64,000 nt of DNA from Anaerolineae bacterium. GTDB lineage: Bacteria > Chloroflexota > Anaerolineae > Aggregatilineales > Phototrophicaceae. The DNA is taken from contig JALHQT010000005.1 in NCBI GenBank assembly GCA_022841825.1, positions 372,001 to 436,000 of the forward strand, written 5' to 3'. A model generated the notes under the pieces. That model had not been told where the DNA came from. It saw only the letters and a program-made list of their open reading frames with translations, and did no database searches. Both the position numbers and the translations under genes were made by a program. Positions 17,419 through 25,202 of this stretch are shown here, in pieces; position 1 is the stretch's first letter; every line of letters begins with the position of its first letter.

Positions 17419-18235
17419 GCCGCTGCTCTTCTCGATTGCCTATCGCATGTTGGGCAGCGTGATGGATGCGGAGGATGTCGTGCAGGAAGCATACCTGCGC
17501 TGGCAGACCGCCGCATCCGCGCAGTCCATCGACGCGCCGAAGGCATATCTGGCGTCGATTGCCACTCGCCTGAGCATCGACCAGCTCAAGTCGGCGCGCC
17601 ATCAGCGTGAGGTGTACGTGGGCGAGTGGCTGCCGCAGCCGCTGATCGGCGAGCACGATGACCCTGCGAATGATCCGGATACGCTGTCCCTCGCCTTCCT
17701 CAAGGTGCTGGAGAGTCTGTCACCCATCGAACGTGCGGTATTGCTGCTGCATGATGTCTTCGAGTATGGCTTTGACGAGATTGCGCCTATTGTCGGCAAA
17801 TCGCGCGACAACTGCCGCCAGATATTGCATCGCGCTCGCAAAGCAGTCGAGGAACGCCGCCCACGCTACCAAGTCGATCAGGCGCAGCATGAGGCGCTGC
17901 TCGCTCGTTTCGTGCAGGCAGCAGGTGATGGCGACCTGGAGGGTTTGATGGCGCTGCTGACTGCGGACGCGGTGAGCTATTCCGACGGCGGCGGTAAAGT
18001 GCACGCCGCGCTGCGCCCGGTACACACGGCGGAGCATGTCGCGCGCTTCATGATTGGCCTGGCGGGGCGCATCGCCGCCGACCAGACCGCGCGCTTCGAG
18101 ACGATCAACGGGCGGTCGGCGCTCGTCATCTGCAACGCCGATGGCAGCCGCGCCAGCGTGACGGCGTTCGACACAACGGGCGACCGTATTCGCGGCATTT
18201 ACATTGTCGTCAATCCAGAGAAGTTAGGCGCTTAA
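17372..18235 (+). CDS. RNA polymerase sigma factor, ECF41 (SigJ-like)
   Basis: The 287-residue product has sigma region 2 (about 13-80, HKPLLFSIAYRMLGSVMDAE, DVVQEAYLRW), region 4 (about 115-170, SPIERAVLLLHDVFEYGFDE, IVGKSRDNCRQILHRAR) and a SnoaL-like C-terminal domain. Three features mark ECF41: the linker WLPQPL, the YSDGGGKVHAA stretch in the C-terminal domain, and the ending VVNPEKL. In ECF41 the C-terminal domain controls activity in place of an anti-sigma factor. The start is at the ATG at 17372, inside the end of the SDR gene; 17387 is an alternative. The gene ends in a 12-base tail-to-tail overlap with rdgB. Confidence 0.88.
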   Translation: MHDEAMTPDAQFERHKPLLFSIAYRMLGSVMDAEDVVQEAYLRWQTAASAQSIDAPKAYLASIATRLSIDQLKSARHQREVYVGEWLPQPLIGEHDDPANDPDTLSLAFLKVLESLSPIERAVLLLHDVFEYGFDEIAPIVGKSRDNCRQILHRARKAVEERRPRYQVDQAQHEALLARFVQAAGDGDLEGLMALLTADAVSYSDGGGKVHAALRPVHTAEHVARFMIGLAGRIAADQTARFETINGRSALVICNADGSRASVTAFDTTGDRIRGIYIVVNPEKLGA

Positions 18236-18826
18236 TCCCGCCAAAATCGGCAGGATCATCTGCATCGCCCGCCCGCGATGGCTGATGGCGTGCTTCTGCT
18301 CCGGCGGCAGTTGGTCGAACGTCACGTCGTAGCCGTCCGGGATGAAGACCGGGTCGAAGCCGAAGCCGTGCGTGCCCGTCCCCGGCGCAAATGCGATCCG
18401 TCCCGCGCATTCGCCCCGCACCTGCTCCGTCGTCCCGTCGCGCCTGACGAGCGCGATCACACAGACGAAGCGCGCACCCCGCTCGCCTTCCGGCACGTTC
18501 GCCAGCTCGCCGAGCAGCTTCATGTAACGGTCGCGATCACTCGCGCCGTCGCCCGCGTAACGCGCGGTCAGCACGCCTGGTCGCCCATCCAGCGCATCGA
18601 CCATCAAGCCGCTGTCATCCGCCAATGTCGCCAGCCCGCTCGCCTGGGCATAGGCGCGCGCCTTGTGAATGGCGTTCTCCTCGAACGTGTCGAACGGTTC
18701 ATCGACCTTGAGCGTATGCAGATCAATATCACGCAGTCCGACAGTCTCGTAGGAAAGTGTGGCGAACATCTCGCCATATTCGCGGACTTTGCCCGCGTTG
18801 CTGGAAGCGATGAGTAACTTTGGCAT
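18224..18826 (-). CDS. rdgB: XTP/dITP diphosphatase (RdgB/HAM1)
   Basis: The start is set at 18826 (MPKLLIASSNAGKVREY) behind AAGGA; the product has 200 residues, as usual. Motifs in order: SSNAGKVREYGEM (phosphate/base loop), FDTFEENAIHKARAYA, LADDSGLMVDALDGRPGVLT (catalytic acidic DDSGL), GFGFDPVF and SHRGRAM. It hydrolyses non-canonical dITP, XTP and ITP to monophosphates and so keeps them out of DNA and RNA. It stands alone and converges on the sigma factor gene. Confidence 0.93.
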   Translation of the reverse strand: MPKLLIASSNAGKVREYGEMFATLSYETVGLRDIDLHTLKVDEPFDTFEENAIHKARAYAQASGLATLADDSGLMVDALDGRPGVLTARYAGDGASDRDRYMKLLGELANVPEGERGARFVCVIALVRRDGTTEQVRGECAGRIAFAPGTGTHGFGFDPVFIPDGYDVTFDQLPPEQKHAISHRGRAMQMILPILAGLSA

Positions 18827-18940
18827 GTCAAGTCCTTCATTTCGCGGATTAGCTTCCTGGCTTTCTAGCTTGATAGCCCTTTTGCCGCGACTGCCATTCG
18901 ACACAAAGCTAATTTGCTATCAAGCTAATTCGCTCATTTG

Positions 18941-20545
18941 CTAGGGTGCCAGCCCCGGTATCACGCGCCACAAAAGCCACAGGTTGAGCGGGATGAGCAG
19001 CGCGATCACCCCCACCGCAACATAATCGCCGTAGGTGCGCCATTTTTGGCGTCCGCCCTCGCCCGCCTCGGAATTGCTGTAGGGACGAGGCGGTGCGAAG
19101 CCTCCCTGTGGGATGCCGCGTCCGTCCTTTCCACGCGCCGACAATCGCCCAACCGCCCAAGCCACCAGCCGATCCAGCCCGCCGCCCACCAGCAGCGCAA
19201 AGGGCAGCAGCCCGGTGTACAGATAGCGCCCCTGGAACTGCACAAACTCGGTGTTGTAGTAGACAAATTGCGCCACCGCCAGCACGAGCACCAGCCCCAG
19301 GACAACCGCCGTCTCCGCATCGACACGCATTTCCTTTGCGTCCTTCGTGTCTTTGCGGTTCGCCTCTGCATTGGAACCGCCAGGACGCCAGGAACGCCGC
19401 GAAAGCAGCCACCCTGCCAGCGCCGCCACCAACAGCACACCCATCGCCCAGTATGCCCAGGTCGGCAGTGGCAGCGACATCCAGCCCAGTTGCCCAAAGA
19501 AACTCTGGTAGGTGGTCGTCAGCGCGCGCGACAGGTACTCGCCCGCGCCAAGGTCGGAGATCAGCGTCTCGGTGCGGAGCTGCCCGACGACCACGCGATC
19601 ATGCGCCGCCAAGCCCAGGAAGTCGGGCGCGCCATAGGTGGCAAGGTTGCGCACCCACCACACGCCCGCCAGCACGAGCGCGGGGACGAGGAAGGCGGCG
19701 AGACGCAGGGCAACCGCCTGGGGTTGAAAACCCCAGGCTACAGCTTGCGGCGGGAAGCCGCTTGAAAGCGGCTCTGACCCGCCGCGACTCGCCTTCGCCG
19801 GAGGGTGAGATGGGTCTTCAGACCCTTTCCCGCCGGATTGTTGTAGCCGTGGGGCTTTCAGCCCCCGACGAAGCGCCCTGATCACAATCGCCACTGGGAC
19901 GACGCCGAGCAGGAAGATCGCGCTCACCTTGGTCAACAGCGCCAACCCGACCAGCACGCCCAGTACCATCTCCGTGCGCAGGTCGCGTGCCTCGGCGCGC
20001 AAATACGTCACCACGCCGATCAGCGTCAGCCCGATCAGCGACCAGGAGAGCGCGTCATTATTGACCGATGCGCTGATGCCGAGGAACTGCGGCAGGAAGC
20101 CAACGAACGCCGCCGCCGCCAGTGCCGCGCCCGGACGCCGGGGAAGCACGAGCCAGGTCAGGATGTAGGCATAGATGACGACCGTCATCCCAAAGAAGAC
20201 CGTCGCCAGCCGAAGCGCGAGCAGGCTGCCCCCTGTGACAGGATAGATCCCTGAGAGCAGCAGGTAGTAAAGTGGCGGCTGATGGTCTTCGTACTGGATG
20301 GACGGCAGTTCGTCGAGCAGGGTGGGCGCGAAGTTGTTCGCCTTAAGCTGATCGAGATACGCCGAGTCCCAATCACCCTCCGCGATGATCGGGCAGCAGC
20401 CGCCATTCGCAAGCTGGGCGATGTAGTTGTAATGCGCAGGCTCGTCCGGTGCCTGCCAGGCGGGCGTGCGGATGGCGAAGAGCGCGCCGAGCAGCAGATA
20501 GCCGAGGCAAATGGCGAGCAGCGGAAACGGCGACGTGCGGTACAT
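18941..20545 (-). CDS. DUF2142/GT39-like membrane glycosyltransferase carrying inserted repeats
   Basis: The 534-residue multi-pass protein has the N-terminal extracytoplasmic marks TPAWQAPDEPAHYNYIAQLA and YEDHQPPLYYLL, typical of DUF2142/ArnT-PMT-like glycosyltransferases that use polyprenyl-phosphate sugars. Two stretches look foreign. Residues around 225-285 (APRLQQSGGKGSEDPS ... GGSEPLSSGFPPQAVAW) come from a hairpin-rich DNA repeat (19711-19875), and NRKDTKDAKE around residue 396 comes from the dispersed repeat at 19332-19360. Both sit between membrane helices and keep the frame. The glycan product is unknown. ATG start at 20545. Confidence 0.75.
   Translation of the reverse strand: MYRTSPFPLLAICLGYLLLGALFAIRTPAWQAPDEPAHYNYIAQLANGGCCPIIAEGDWDSAYLDQLKANNFAPTLLDELPSIQYEDHQPPLYYLLLSGIYPVTGGSLLALRLATVFFGMTVVIYAYILTWLVLPRRPGAALAAAAFVGFLPQFLGISASVNNDALSWSLIGLTLIGVVTYLRAEARDLRTEMVLGVLVGLALLTKVSAIFLLGVVPVAIVIRALRRGLKAPRLQQSGGKGSEDPSHPPAKASRGGSEPLSSGFPPQAVAWGFQPQAVALRLAAFLVPALVLAGVWWVRNLATYGAPDFLGLAAHDRVVVGQLRTETLISDLGAGEYLSRALTTTYQSFFGQLGWMSLPLPTWAYWAMGVLLVAALAGWLLSRRSWRPGGSNAEANRKDTKDAKEMRVDAETAVVLGLVLVLAVAQFVYYNTEFVQFQGRYLYTGLLPFALLVGGGLDRLVAWAVGRLSARGKDGRGIPQGGFAPPRPYSNSEAGEGGRQKWRTYGDYVAVGVIALLIPLNLWLLWRVIPGLAP
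19332..19360. repeat. Dispersed repeat (CTTTGCGTC...TTTGCGGTT) inside a membrane protein gene
   Basis: This stretch repeats the right arm of the element at 16832-16898 (TCCTTTGCGTC and CTTTGCGGTT). In this gene it encodes NRKDTKDAK in a loop between helices. Confidence 0.65.
19711..19875. repeat. Cluster of four TTGAAA-loop hairpins inside a membrane protein gene
   Basis: Four short perfect hairpins lie in a row: CCTGGGG-TTGAAAA-CCCCAGG (19717-19737), AGCCGC-TTGAAA-GCGGCT (19756-19773), GGGTC-TTCA-GACCC (19812-19825) and GGGGC-TTTCA-GCCCC (19851-19865). The unit looks like the intergenic 'ggc-tgaaa-gcc' elements common in large environmental genomes, but here it is read through as protein. 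Confidence 0.75.
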
Positions 20546-20609
20546 AGGCAGCCTGTAGTGTGCGAACAGACCGCCGATTATACCTGCAAGTCACCCAGGC
20601 GCGGCAACG

Positions 20610-20828
20610 TTAAGCGGCACGCCGATGGCGCCGGACACTCTGGATCGACAGTGTACGCGGCTCGACGCGGCGGATGACGTGGTAGTGAGCGTGGTGGGCT
20701 GCCAAAGGCGGAGAATAGCGTTCCGTCGGTGGCGCGCTCCGTGCCACTTTCACCAGGCGCTGATACTCTGCTTCCCTGGCGAGTTCGCGAATTCTGATCG
20801 CGACGAGGAGGTGATTCAAAAGCGTCAT
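20610..20828 (-). CDS. Small hypothetical protein (72 aa)
   Basis: The start at 20828 is strongly supported by GGAGG eight bases upstream. The product begins MTLLNHLLVAIRIRELAREA and continues EYQRLVKVARSAPP: an amphipathic basic helix of the R-E-x-x-R-E-A-E-x-x-R-L type that I associate with short Chloroflexota proteins of unknown role. The tail is basic (VRRHRRAA). It shows no membrane span. It stands alone between the DUF2142-like gene and the M20 gene; the flanking 20546-20609 and 20829-21131 hold nothing else I can identify. Confidence 0.55.
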   Translation of the reverse strand: MTLLNHLLVAIRIRELAREAEYQRLVKVARSAPPTERYSPPLAAHHAHYHVIRRVEPRTLSIQSVRRHRRAA

Positions 20829-21131
20829 AGCTTGTCCTCCGTAGTTGCAAGCGGTCTCGCAGTCGAGACGCGCCATCAATAGCCACTGGCGGGCGATTCT
20901 GGCGCTGCACGACGCCAGACATCGCCGGAGAACTCATCTACATTATACGCCCGCTCGGTCAATCGCTCCTAGATGACGAAGATCACCCCCTTGGCTGCTC
21001 TCGCTGCCTGATTGGCGACTTGCCATCAGCAACACTTCCGTATGCACCTGCACCGGGGCTTTGACTCGCCCGCGCCCGCTGCGCAGGTTACACTCTGCTG
21101 CACTATTCGTCATCTTGTCGGAGAATGCACC

Positions 21132-22316
21132 ATGTCCCCCATCGAAACGCTTGAACGCGCGCGCAGTCTGGAAGCGATGACCATCGCCCTGCGCCGCGAC
21201 TTTCATATGAATCCTGAACTGAACTTCCGCGAGGTACGCACTGCCAACCGCGTCGCCGAGGAACTGCGCAAGCTGGGGATCGAATTCGAGACGGGGGTCG
21301 GCATCACGGGCGTGGTCGCGCATATTGGCGAGGGACGCCCCGCCATCGGCATTCGCGGCGACATGGACGCGCTGCCGATCCAGGAGCTGAATGACGTGCC
21401 GTACAAGTCGCAGGTGCCGGGCGTCATGCACGCCTGCGGGCACGACGCGCACACTGCTATCCTGCTGACCGTCGCCAAAATGCTGGTCGAGATGCCCGAC
21501 CGTCCGGCGGGCGAGTTCCGGCTGCTCTTCCAGCCGTCGGAAGAGGAATTCGGCAGCGATGGCAAGAGCGGTGCGGTCCGCATGATCGAGGATGGCGCGC
21601 TTGATAACCTGGATCATGTCATCGCGCTGCACGTCAACAGCGAAAAGCCTGCGGGCAAGATCGGCATTGTCGATGGCTACGCCTGCGCCGCCGTCGATTC
21701 GTTCCGCGCCAAAATCATCGGCGAGGGCTGTCACGGTGCCTACCCGCACACGGGCATCGACCCGATCTACATCGCGGCGCAGGTCATCAACGCGATCCAC
21801 GGCGTGCGCGCGCGGCGCATTAACCCGGTGCTGCCCGCGCTGATCTCGGTCGGCACGATTCACGCGGGCATCGCCGACAACGTCATCCCGGCGGAGGTCG
21901 AGCTGCGCGGCACGATCCGCTCCTACGACGCCGAGGTGCGCCAGCAGCTCGCGGTCGAGCTGGCGCGCGCATTCAGCGTGGCGCGCGCGCTGGGCGGCGA
22001 TTACGAGCTGAAGATCGTCAATGGCTATCCGTCGCTCTACAACAATCCGGACGTGACGAACGAGATCCGCGCCGTCGCCCGCGAGATGCGCGGCGACGAT
22101 GTCTTCTATCAGGATGAAGCGGGGATGGGTGCGGAGGACTTCAGCTACATGGCGCAGAAAGCGCCGGGCGCGATGTTCATGCTCGGCGCGAAGTTCGATG
22201 CGACGAATCGCCCGCACCACAGCCCGATCTTCGACATCGACGAATCGTCGTTCCACCTCGGCGCGGCGGTGTTGACCGAGACGGCTGTCCGACTGGCGCG
22301 GGCGCGGGGAGGATAG
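21132..22316 (+). CDS. M20D family amidohydrolase (N-acyl amino acid/hippurate hydrolase type)
   Basis: The start is taken at 21132 (MSPIETLERARSLEAMTIAL), behind GGAGAA. The 394-residue product carries the M20 metal motifs in order: LRRDFHMNPELNFRE, IGIRGDMDALPIQEL, MHACGHDAHTAILL, FQPSEEEFGSDGKSGA, a dimerisation domain (GCHGAYPHTGIDPIYIA) and AGMGAEDFSYMAQKAPGAMF. These enzymes use one or two zinc/manganese ions to hydrolyse N-acyl amino acids, hippurate or related amides in the cytoplasm. It converges on the HTH regulator gene with a 12-base gap that contains part of a GGGGAG...CTCCCC hairpin (22307-22322). Confidence 0.88.
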   Translation: MSPIETLERARSLEAMTIALRRDFHMNPELNFREVRTANRVAEELRKLGIEFETGVGITGVVAHIGEGRPAIGIRGDMDALPIQELNDVPYKSQVPGVMHACGHDAHTAILLTVAKMLVEMPDRPAGEFRLLFQPSEEEFGSDGKSGAVRMIEDGALDNLDHVIALHVNSEKPAGKIGIVDGYACAAVDSFRAKIIGEGCHGAYPHTGIDPIYIAAQVINAIHGVRARRINPVLPALISVGTIHAGIADNVIPAEVELRGTIRSYDAEVRQQLAVELARAFSVARALGGDYELKIVNGYPSLYNNPDVTNEIRAVAREMRGDDVFYQDEAGMGAEDFSYMAQKAPGAMFMLGAKFDATNRPHHSPIFDIDESSFHLGAAVLTETAVRLARARGG

Positions 22317-22328
22317 CTCCCCCGCCCC

Positions 22329-23174
22329 TTAGCGCTCGCGGGGGTGGACGCGCGCTTCCAGCGCCTCGTGGAAAACCGTCAGCGCCCGCTCCATCGTGAT
22401 CTCGGGGCTGACTTTCCAGACATAATCGATGTCTTCCATCACCGTCCTGCCAAAGGCGCTGGCACTCGTCAGCGCCAGATGCGGTGCTTCGCTGGTCGTG
22501 TGGCGCGCCCAGAACGGCGCGAACAGGATGTTCTCATCGACGACGTAGCTCGCAAATGCCGGGGGAGCCTCGTAAAACCGCAGTTCGAAGGCAGGCTCCT
22601 CGTGGAGATGCCAATCCTGGATCGTGCGCGGCATGTCTTCCAGATAGGCGTAGAACGAGAACAAACTCACTTTTGTCGTCTCGTAGCGCATGTTCACTAG
22701 CGGCGAGTCCGGCTTGAGCAGGAGCATCCGAGCCTGCGCGCCCCGTTTGACCGCCGACACAAACTCCTCGGTGAACTTCATCGGGTAGAGCAGCCAGTTC
22801 TGCACAATCCAGATTTGGCTATCCGGCTTCGCAAGCGCGCACCACTCGCTGAATCGTCGGTCGTAAGCGTCCGAACCTATCAAGTCTTCCTGCTCCATGC
22901 TGCTGTGATACTTGCCGCTGCGCGCCATCTGGAATGCTTCCATGATGGGCGCTTTGGGAAAGTCTTCCCGCACACGCCCGACCGCATCCAGGAATGCCCT
23001 GATGCTGCCATCATTAGGCGTGTTGCTGCCGTCAATCCACCGTTGTAAGGTCTTGGTCGCTACCCCGAGGTCCTGATCGCCTTTTTCCCAGGCGGGGATG
23101 TATTCATGAAGTGCCTGTTGCAACCGGCTTTGAAACAACTGCTTTTGTGAATTTACGCCGTTCATCTTGATCAC
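22329..23174 (-). CDS. HTH regulator with an unidentified C-terminal alpha/beta domain
   Basis: In the 281-residue product, residues about 12-75 (LQQALHEYIPAWEKGDQDLG, VATKTLQRWIDGSNTPNDGS, IRAFLDAVGRV) form a Cro/Xre-like helix-turn-helix in which TLQRWIDGSNTP is the turn and start of the recognition helix. The rest (about 115-270) is alpha/beta with SQIWIVQNWLLYPMKFTEEF, GAQARMLLLKPDSPL and FYEAPPAFASYVVDENILFA, a layout recalling phospholipase-D-like or other small-molecule sensor folds, but lacking an HKD motif. I do not name a family. The intergenic DNA upstream holds two inverted repeats (23241-23262, 23276-23328) that could be its operators. Confidence 0.65.
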   Translation of the reverse strand: MIKMNGVNSQKQLFQSRLQQALHEYIPAWEKGDQDLGVATKTLQRWIDGSNTPNDGSIRAFLDAVGRVREDFPKAPIMEAFQMARSGKYHSSMEQEDLIGSDAYDRRFSEWCALAKPDSQIWIVQNWLLYPMKFTEEFVSAVKRGAQARMLLLKPDSPLVNMRYETTKVSLFSFYAYLEDMPRTIQDWHLHEEPAFELRFYEAPPAFASYVVDENILFAPFWARHTTSEAPHLALTSASAFGRTVMEDIDYVWKVSPEITMERALTVFHEALEARVHPRER

Positions 23175-23240
23175 CCAGACCCACCCGATTTGATCTTTAA
23201 GGTAAGTATAAGGCAGCTTGAATCATACGGAATTGGGGTC

Positions 23241-23328
23241 GGATAGGAATTGTGTCCTAATCTGGAATATGTCATCCAGTTTGTCCGATCTGTCTTGTGA
23301 TTGCCAGCACTTGATCGGACAAACCTGG
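23241..23328. promoter_or_regulatory. Two inverted repeats upstream of the HTH regulator
   Basis: Repeat 1 is GGATAGGA-attgtg-TCCTAATC (23241-23262). Repeat 2 has arms CCAGTTTGTCCGATC (23276-23290) and GATCGGACAAACCTGG (23313-23328), which are complementary but for one extra base. They lie between the end of the ABC1 kinase gene and the start of the HTH gene. They may be operators; the second could instead be a terminator for the upstream gene, but no T-run follows. Confidence 0.5.
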
Positions 23329-23332
23329 GATG

Positions 23333-25156
23333 TCATTCGCCAAAGAGCGAGGTGAGCAGCGCGATCCCGCTGAAGACGTAGCCCGCGACCGCCGGGATGA
23401 GATCGCCATTGGTATAGAGCAGGGTCGAAGCCACGACTAACCCGCCGAAGATCACGGCGCGCGTTGTCCGCTTGCTCTGCTGCTCGATACGCCGAAGCTG
23501 CGCCTTGTAGCGAGCGTTTGGCTCCACCTGGATGCGCAGGTCGCCGCTTTCGAGGCGCTTGACAAGGTCGCCTGTGCCATTGCTGGCGGGCGCGCTGAGG
23601 AACTGCCCCACCTGCTGCCCAATCGTCATCAGTGCCTGCCCGGCGTTGCCGCTCAGGACGGCTTGCAGGATGGGCGAGTTGAATGGCGAACTGGTGGGCA
23701 GCCCGCCCTCGCGTACCGTTCGGAGCAGGAACTTCTGCGTGAACGGCTGGAGTTCGCTCCAGGGGTTGAAAGTCGGATCAATCGCCGTACACATGCCGCT
23801 CAGGATGCTGACGGTGCGCCCCAGGTAGATGAAATCCTGCGGCACCTGGAACGGCATGGCGAAGATCAGGTCGTTGAACTCTTTGCCCAGGTCGGCAGCA
23901 GCGCTGTAGCTGATGTTCGCCATCTCGTTCATGCTCAAGCCCCAGACCGTGTTGAAGACGGCGCGCGTAGCCTCTTCGATGCGGTCGAGGTCGGCTTCGG
24001 GCGTCAGGAAGCCGAGCTGCTGGTAGCTTTCGATCAAGCCGCGCGCGTCGCGTTGGACGACCGCCGTCAGTGTGCTGATCAAGCCGCCAGCGATCTGCGG
24101 GGTGAGCGTGCCCGTCATCCCGAAGTCGATGAAGATCAGGTAGAACGGGCGCTCGCCGTGCCTGCTGGGAGCATCCGGATCTTCCGGCAATGGATAGACG
24201 AACAGGTTGCCCGGATGCGGATCGGCATGGAAGAAGCGCTGCTCGAAGATCTGCGTCAGGTAGGTGTCCATCAGCCGCTTGGCGACTTCCTTGCGGCTGA
24301 TGCCCGCCGCTTCCAGCGCGGTGTAGTCGTTGACCTTGAGGGTGGTCACATCTTCGATGGTCAGCAGACGGTCGGTCGAGTGTTCCTGATAAACCGTCGG
24401 GATGTAGACGCCCATGTCATCCCGGAACATGTTGGTGAAGGTCTGGGCGTTGCGCAGTTCATGCTTGTACGACAGCTCTTCCAGCAGCACACGCCCGAAT
24501 TCGCGCGCGAGCGCCACCGCGTCGGCGCGCTTGCTGACGAAGCTGAAGTTCATGGCGAAACGCGCGACTGCGTTCAGTGCAGACAGGTCGGTGTGGCAGA
24601 TCTGGTCAATGCCGGGGCGCTGGATCTTGACGACGACGCGGTCGCCATTGAGCAGGCGCGCGCGGTAGACCTGCCCCAGCGAGGCGGCAGCCAGCGGCTC
24701 ATCGGCGAACCAGCTAAAGCGGGCGCTGATCGGACCCAGCTCGCGTTCGACGATCTGCATCATCGTCTTGTTGGGGATCGATGGCACGGTATCGCGCAGC
24801 GCCGCCAGCTCCTCGGTCACTTCCGGCGGCAGGATGTCCACGCGCGTCGAGATGAACTGCCCCGCCTTGATCATCACGCCGCCCGTCTCGATGGCGAAGT
24901 GTTTGAAGGCACGCGCATAGCGCGTCCAGCGGCGCAGGTTCGTCCGTTCGACATACTTCGGCGCGTAGTTGCTGACGAACATCTGCCAGAAGACGAGCCG
25001 CGCGAAGAGCTGCACCGCGAAAATAAAGATGCGCCAGAAACGCAGGCGCATCCTCAGTCCGCGCGGCGGGTTCGGCTCGGTCGGGATGACGACCTCGCCC
25101 TGCTGCTCCATGTCGATGGCGCGAAAGGCGGCGGGCAGCGCCCCCGCCCCATTCAT
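23333..25156 (-). CDS. ABC1/AarF/UbiB family atypical kinase
   Basis: The product has about 607 residues if the first start after the ArsA stop is used (ATG 25156); starts at 25270 or 25282 would overlap ArsA by 68-80 bases. Family motifs: GGVMIKAGQFISTRVDILPP (KxGQ motif), PLAAASLGQVYRARL (AAAS motif replacing the P-loop), RVVVKIQRPG (lysine), FFHADPHPGNLFVYPL (catalytic loop) and FIDFGMTG (metal-binding D). It ends with two hydrophobic helices, so it is membrane-anchored. Members support quinone or lipid metabolism by an ADP-selective kinase/ATPase action. It follows ArsA on the same transcript. Confidence 0.87.
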   Translation of the reverse strand: MNGAGALPAAFRAIDMEQQGEVVIPTEPNPPRGLRMRLRFWRIFIFAVQLFARLVFWQMFVSNYAPKYVERTNLRRWTRYARAFKHFAIETGGVMIKAGQFISTRVDILPPEVTEELAALRDTVPSIPNKTMMQIVERELGPISARFSWFADEPLAAASLGQVYRARLLNGDRVVVKIQRPGIDQICHTDLSALNAVARFAMNFSFVSKRADAVALAREFGRVLLEELSYKHELRNAQTFTNMFRDDMGVYIPTVYQEHSTDRLLTIEDVTTLKVNDYTALEAAGISRKEVAKRLMDTYLTQIFEQRFFHADPHPGNLFVYPLPEDPDAPSRHGERPFYLIFIDFGMTGTLTPQIAGGLISTLTAVVQRDARGLIESYQQLGFLTPEADLDRIEEATRAVFNTVWGLSMNEMANISYSAAADLGKEFNDLIFAMPFQVPQDFIYLGRTVSILSGMCTAIDPTFNPWSELQPFTQKFLLRTVREGGLPTSSPFNSPILQAVLSGNAGQALMTIGQQVGQFLSAPASNGTGDLVKRLESGDLRIQVEPNARYKAQLRRIEQQSKRTTRAVIFGGLVVASTLLYTNGDLIPAVAGYVFSGIALLTSLFGE

Positions 25157-25202
25157 GCCCGGCGCGGGCGCACGCCATGCAGGATCGTGTGCCCCATTGC
25201 CG

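Noticed and set aside
20943-22256. Long antisense frame over the M20 amidohydrolase gene
   Set aside because: The plus-strand gene has all M20 motifs; the antisense product is dominated by His/Arg/Asp without domains.
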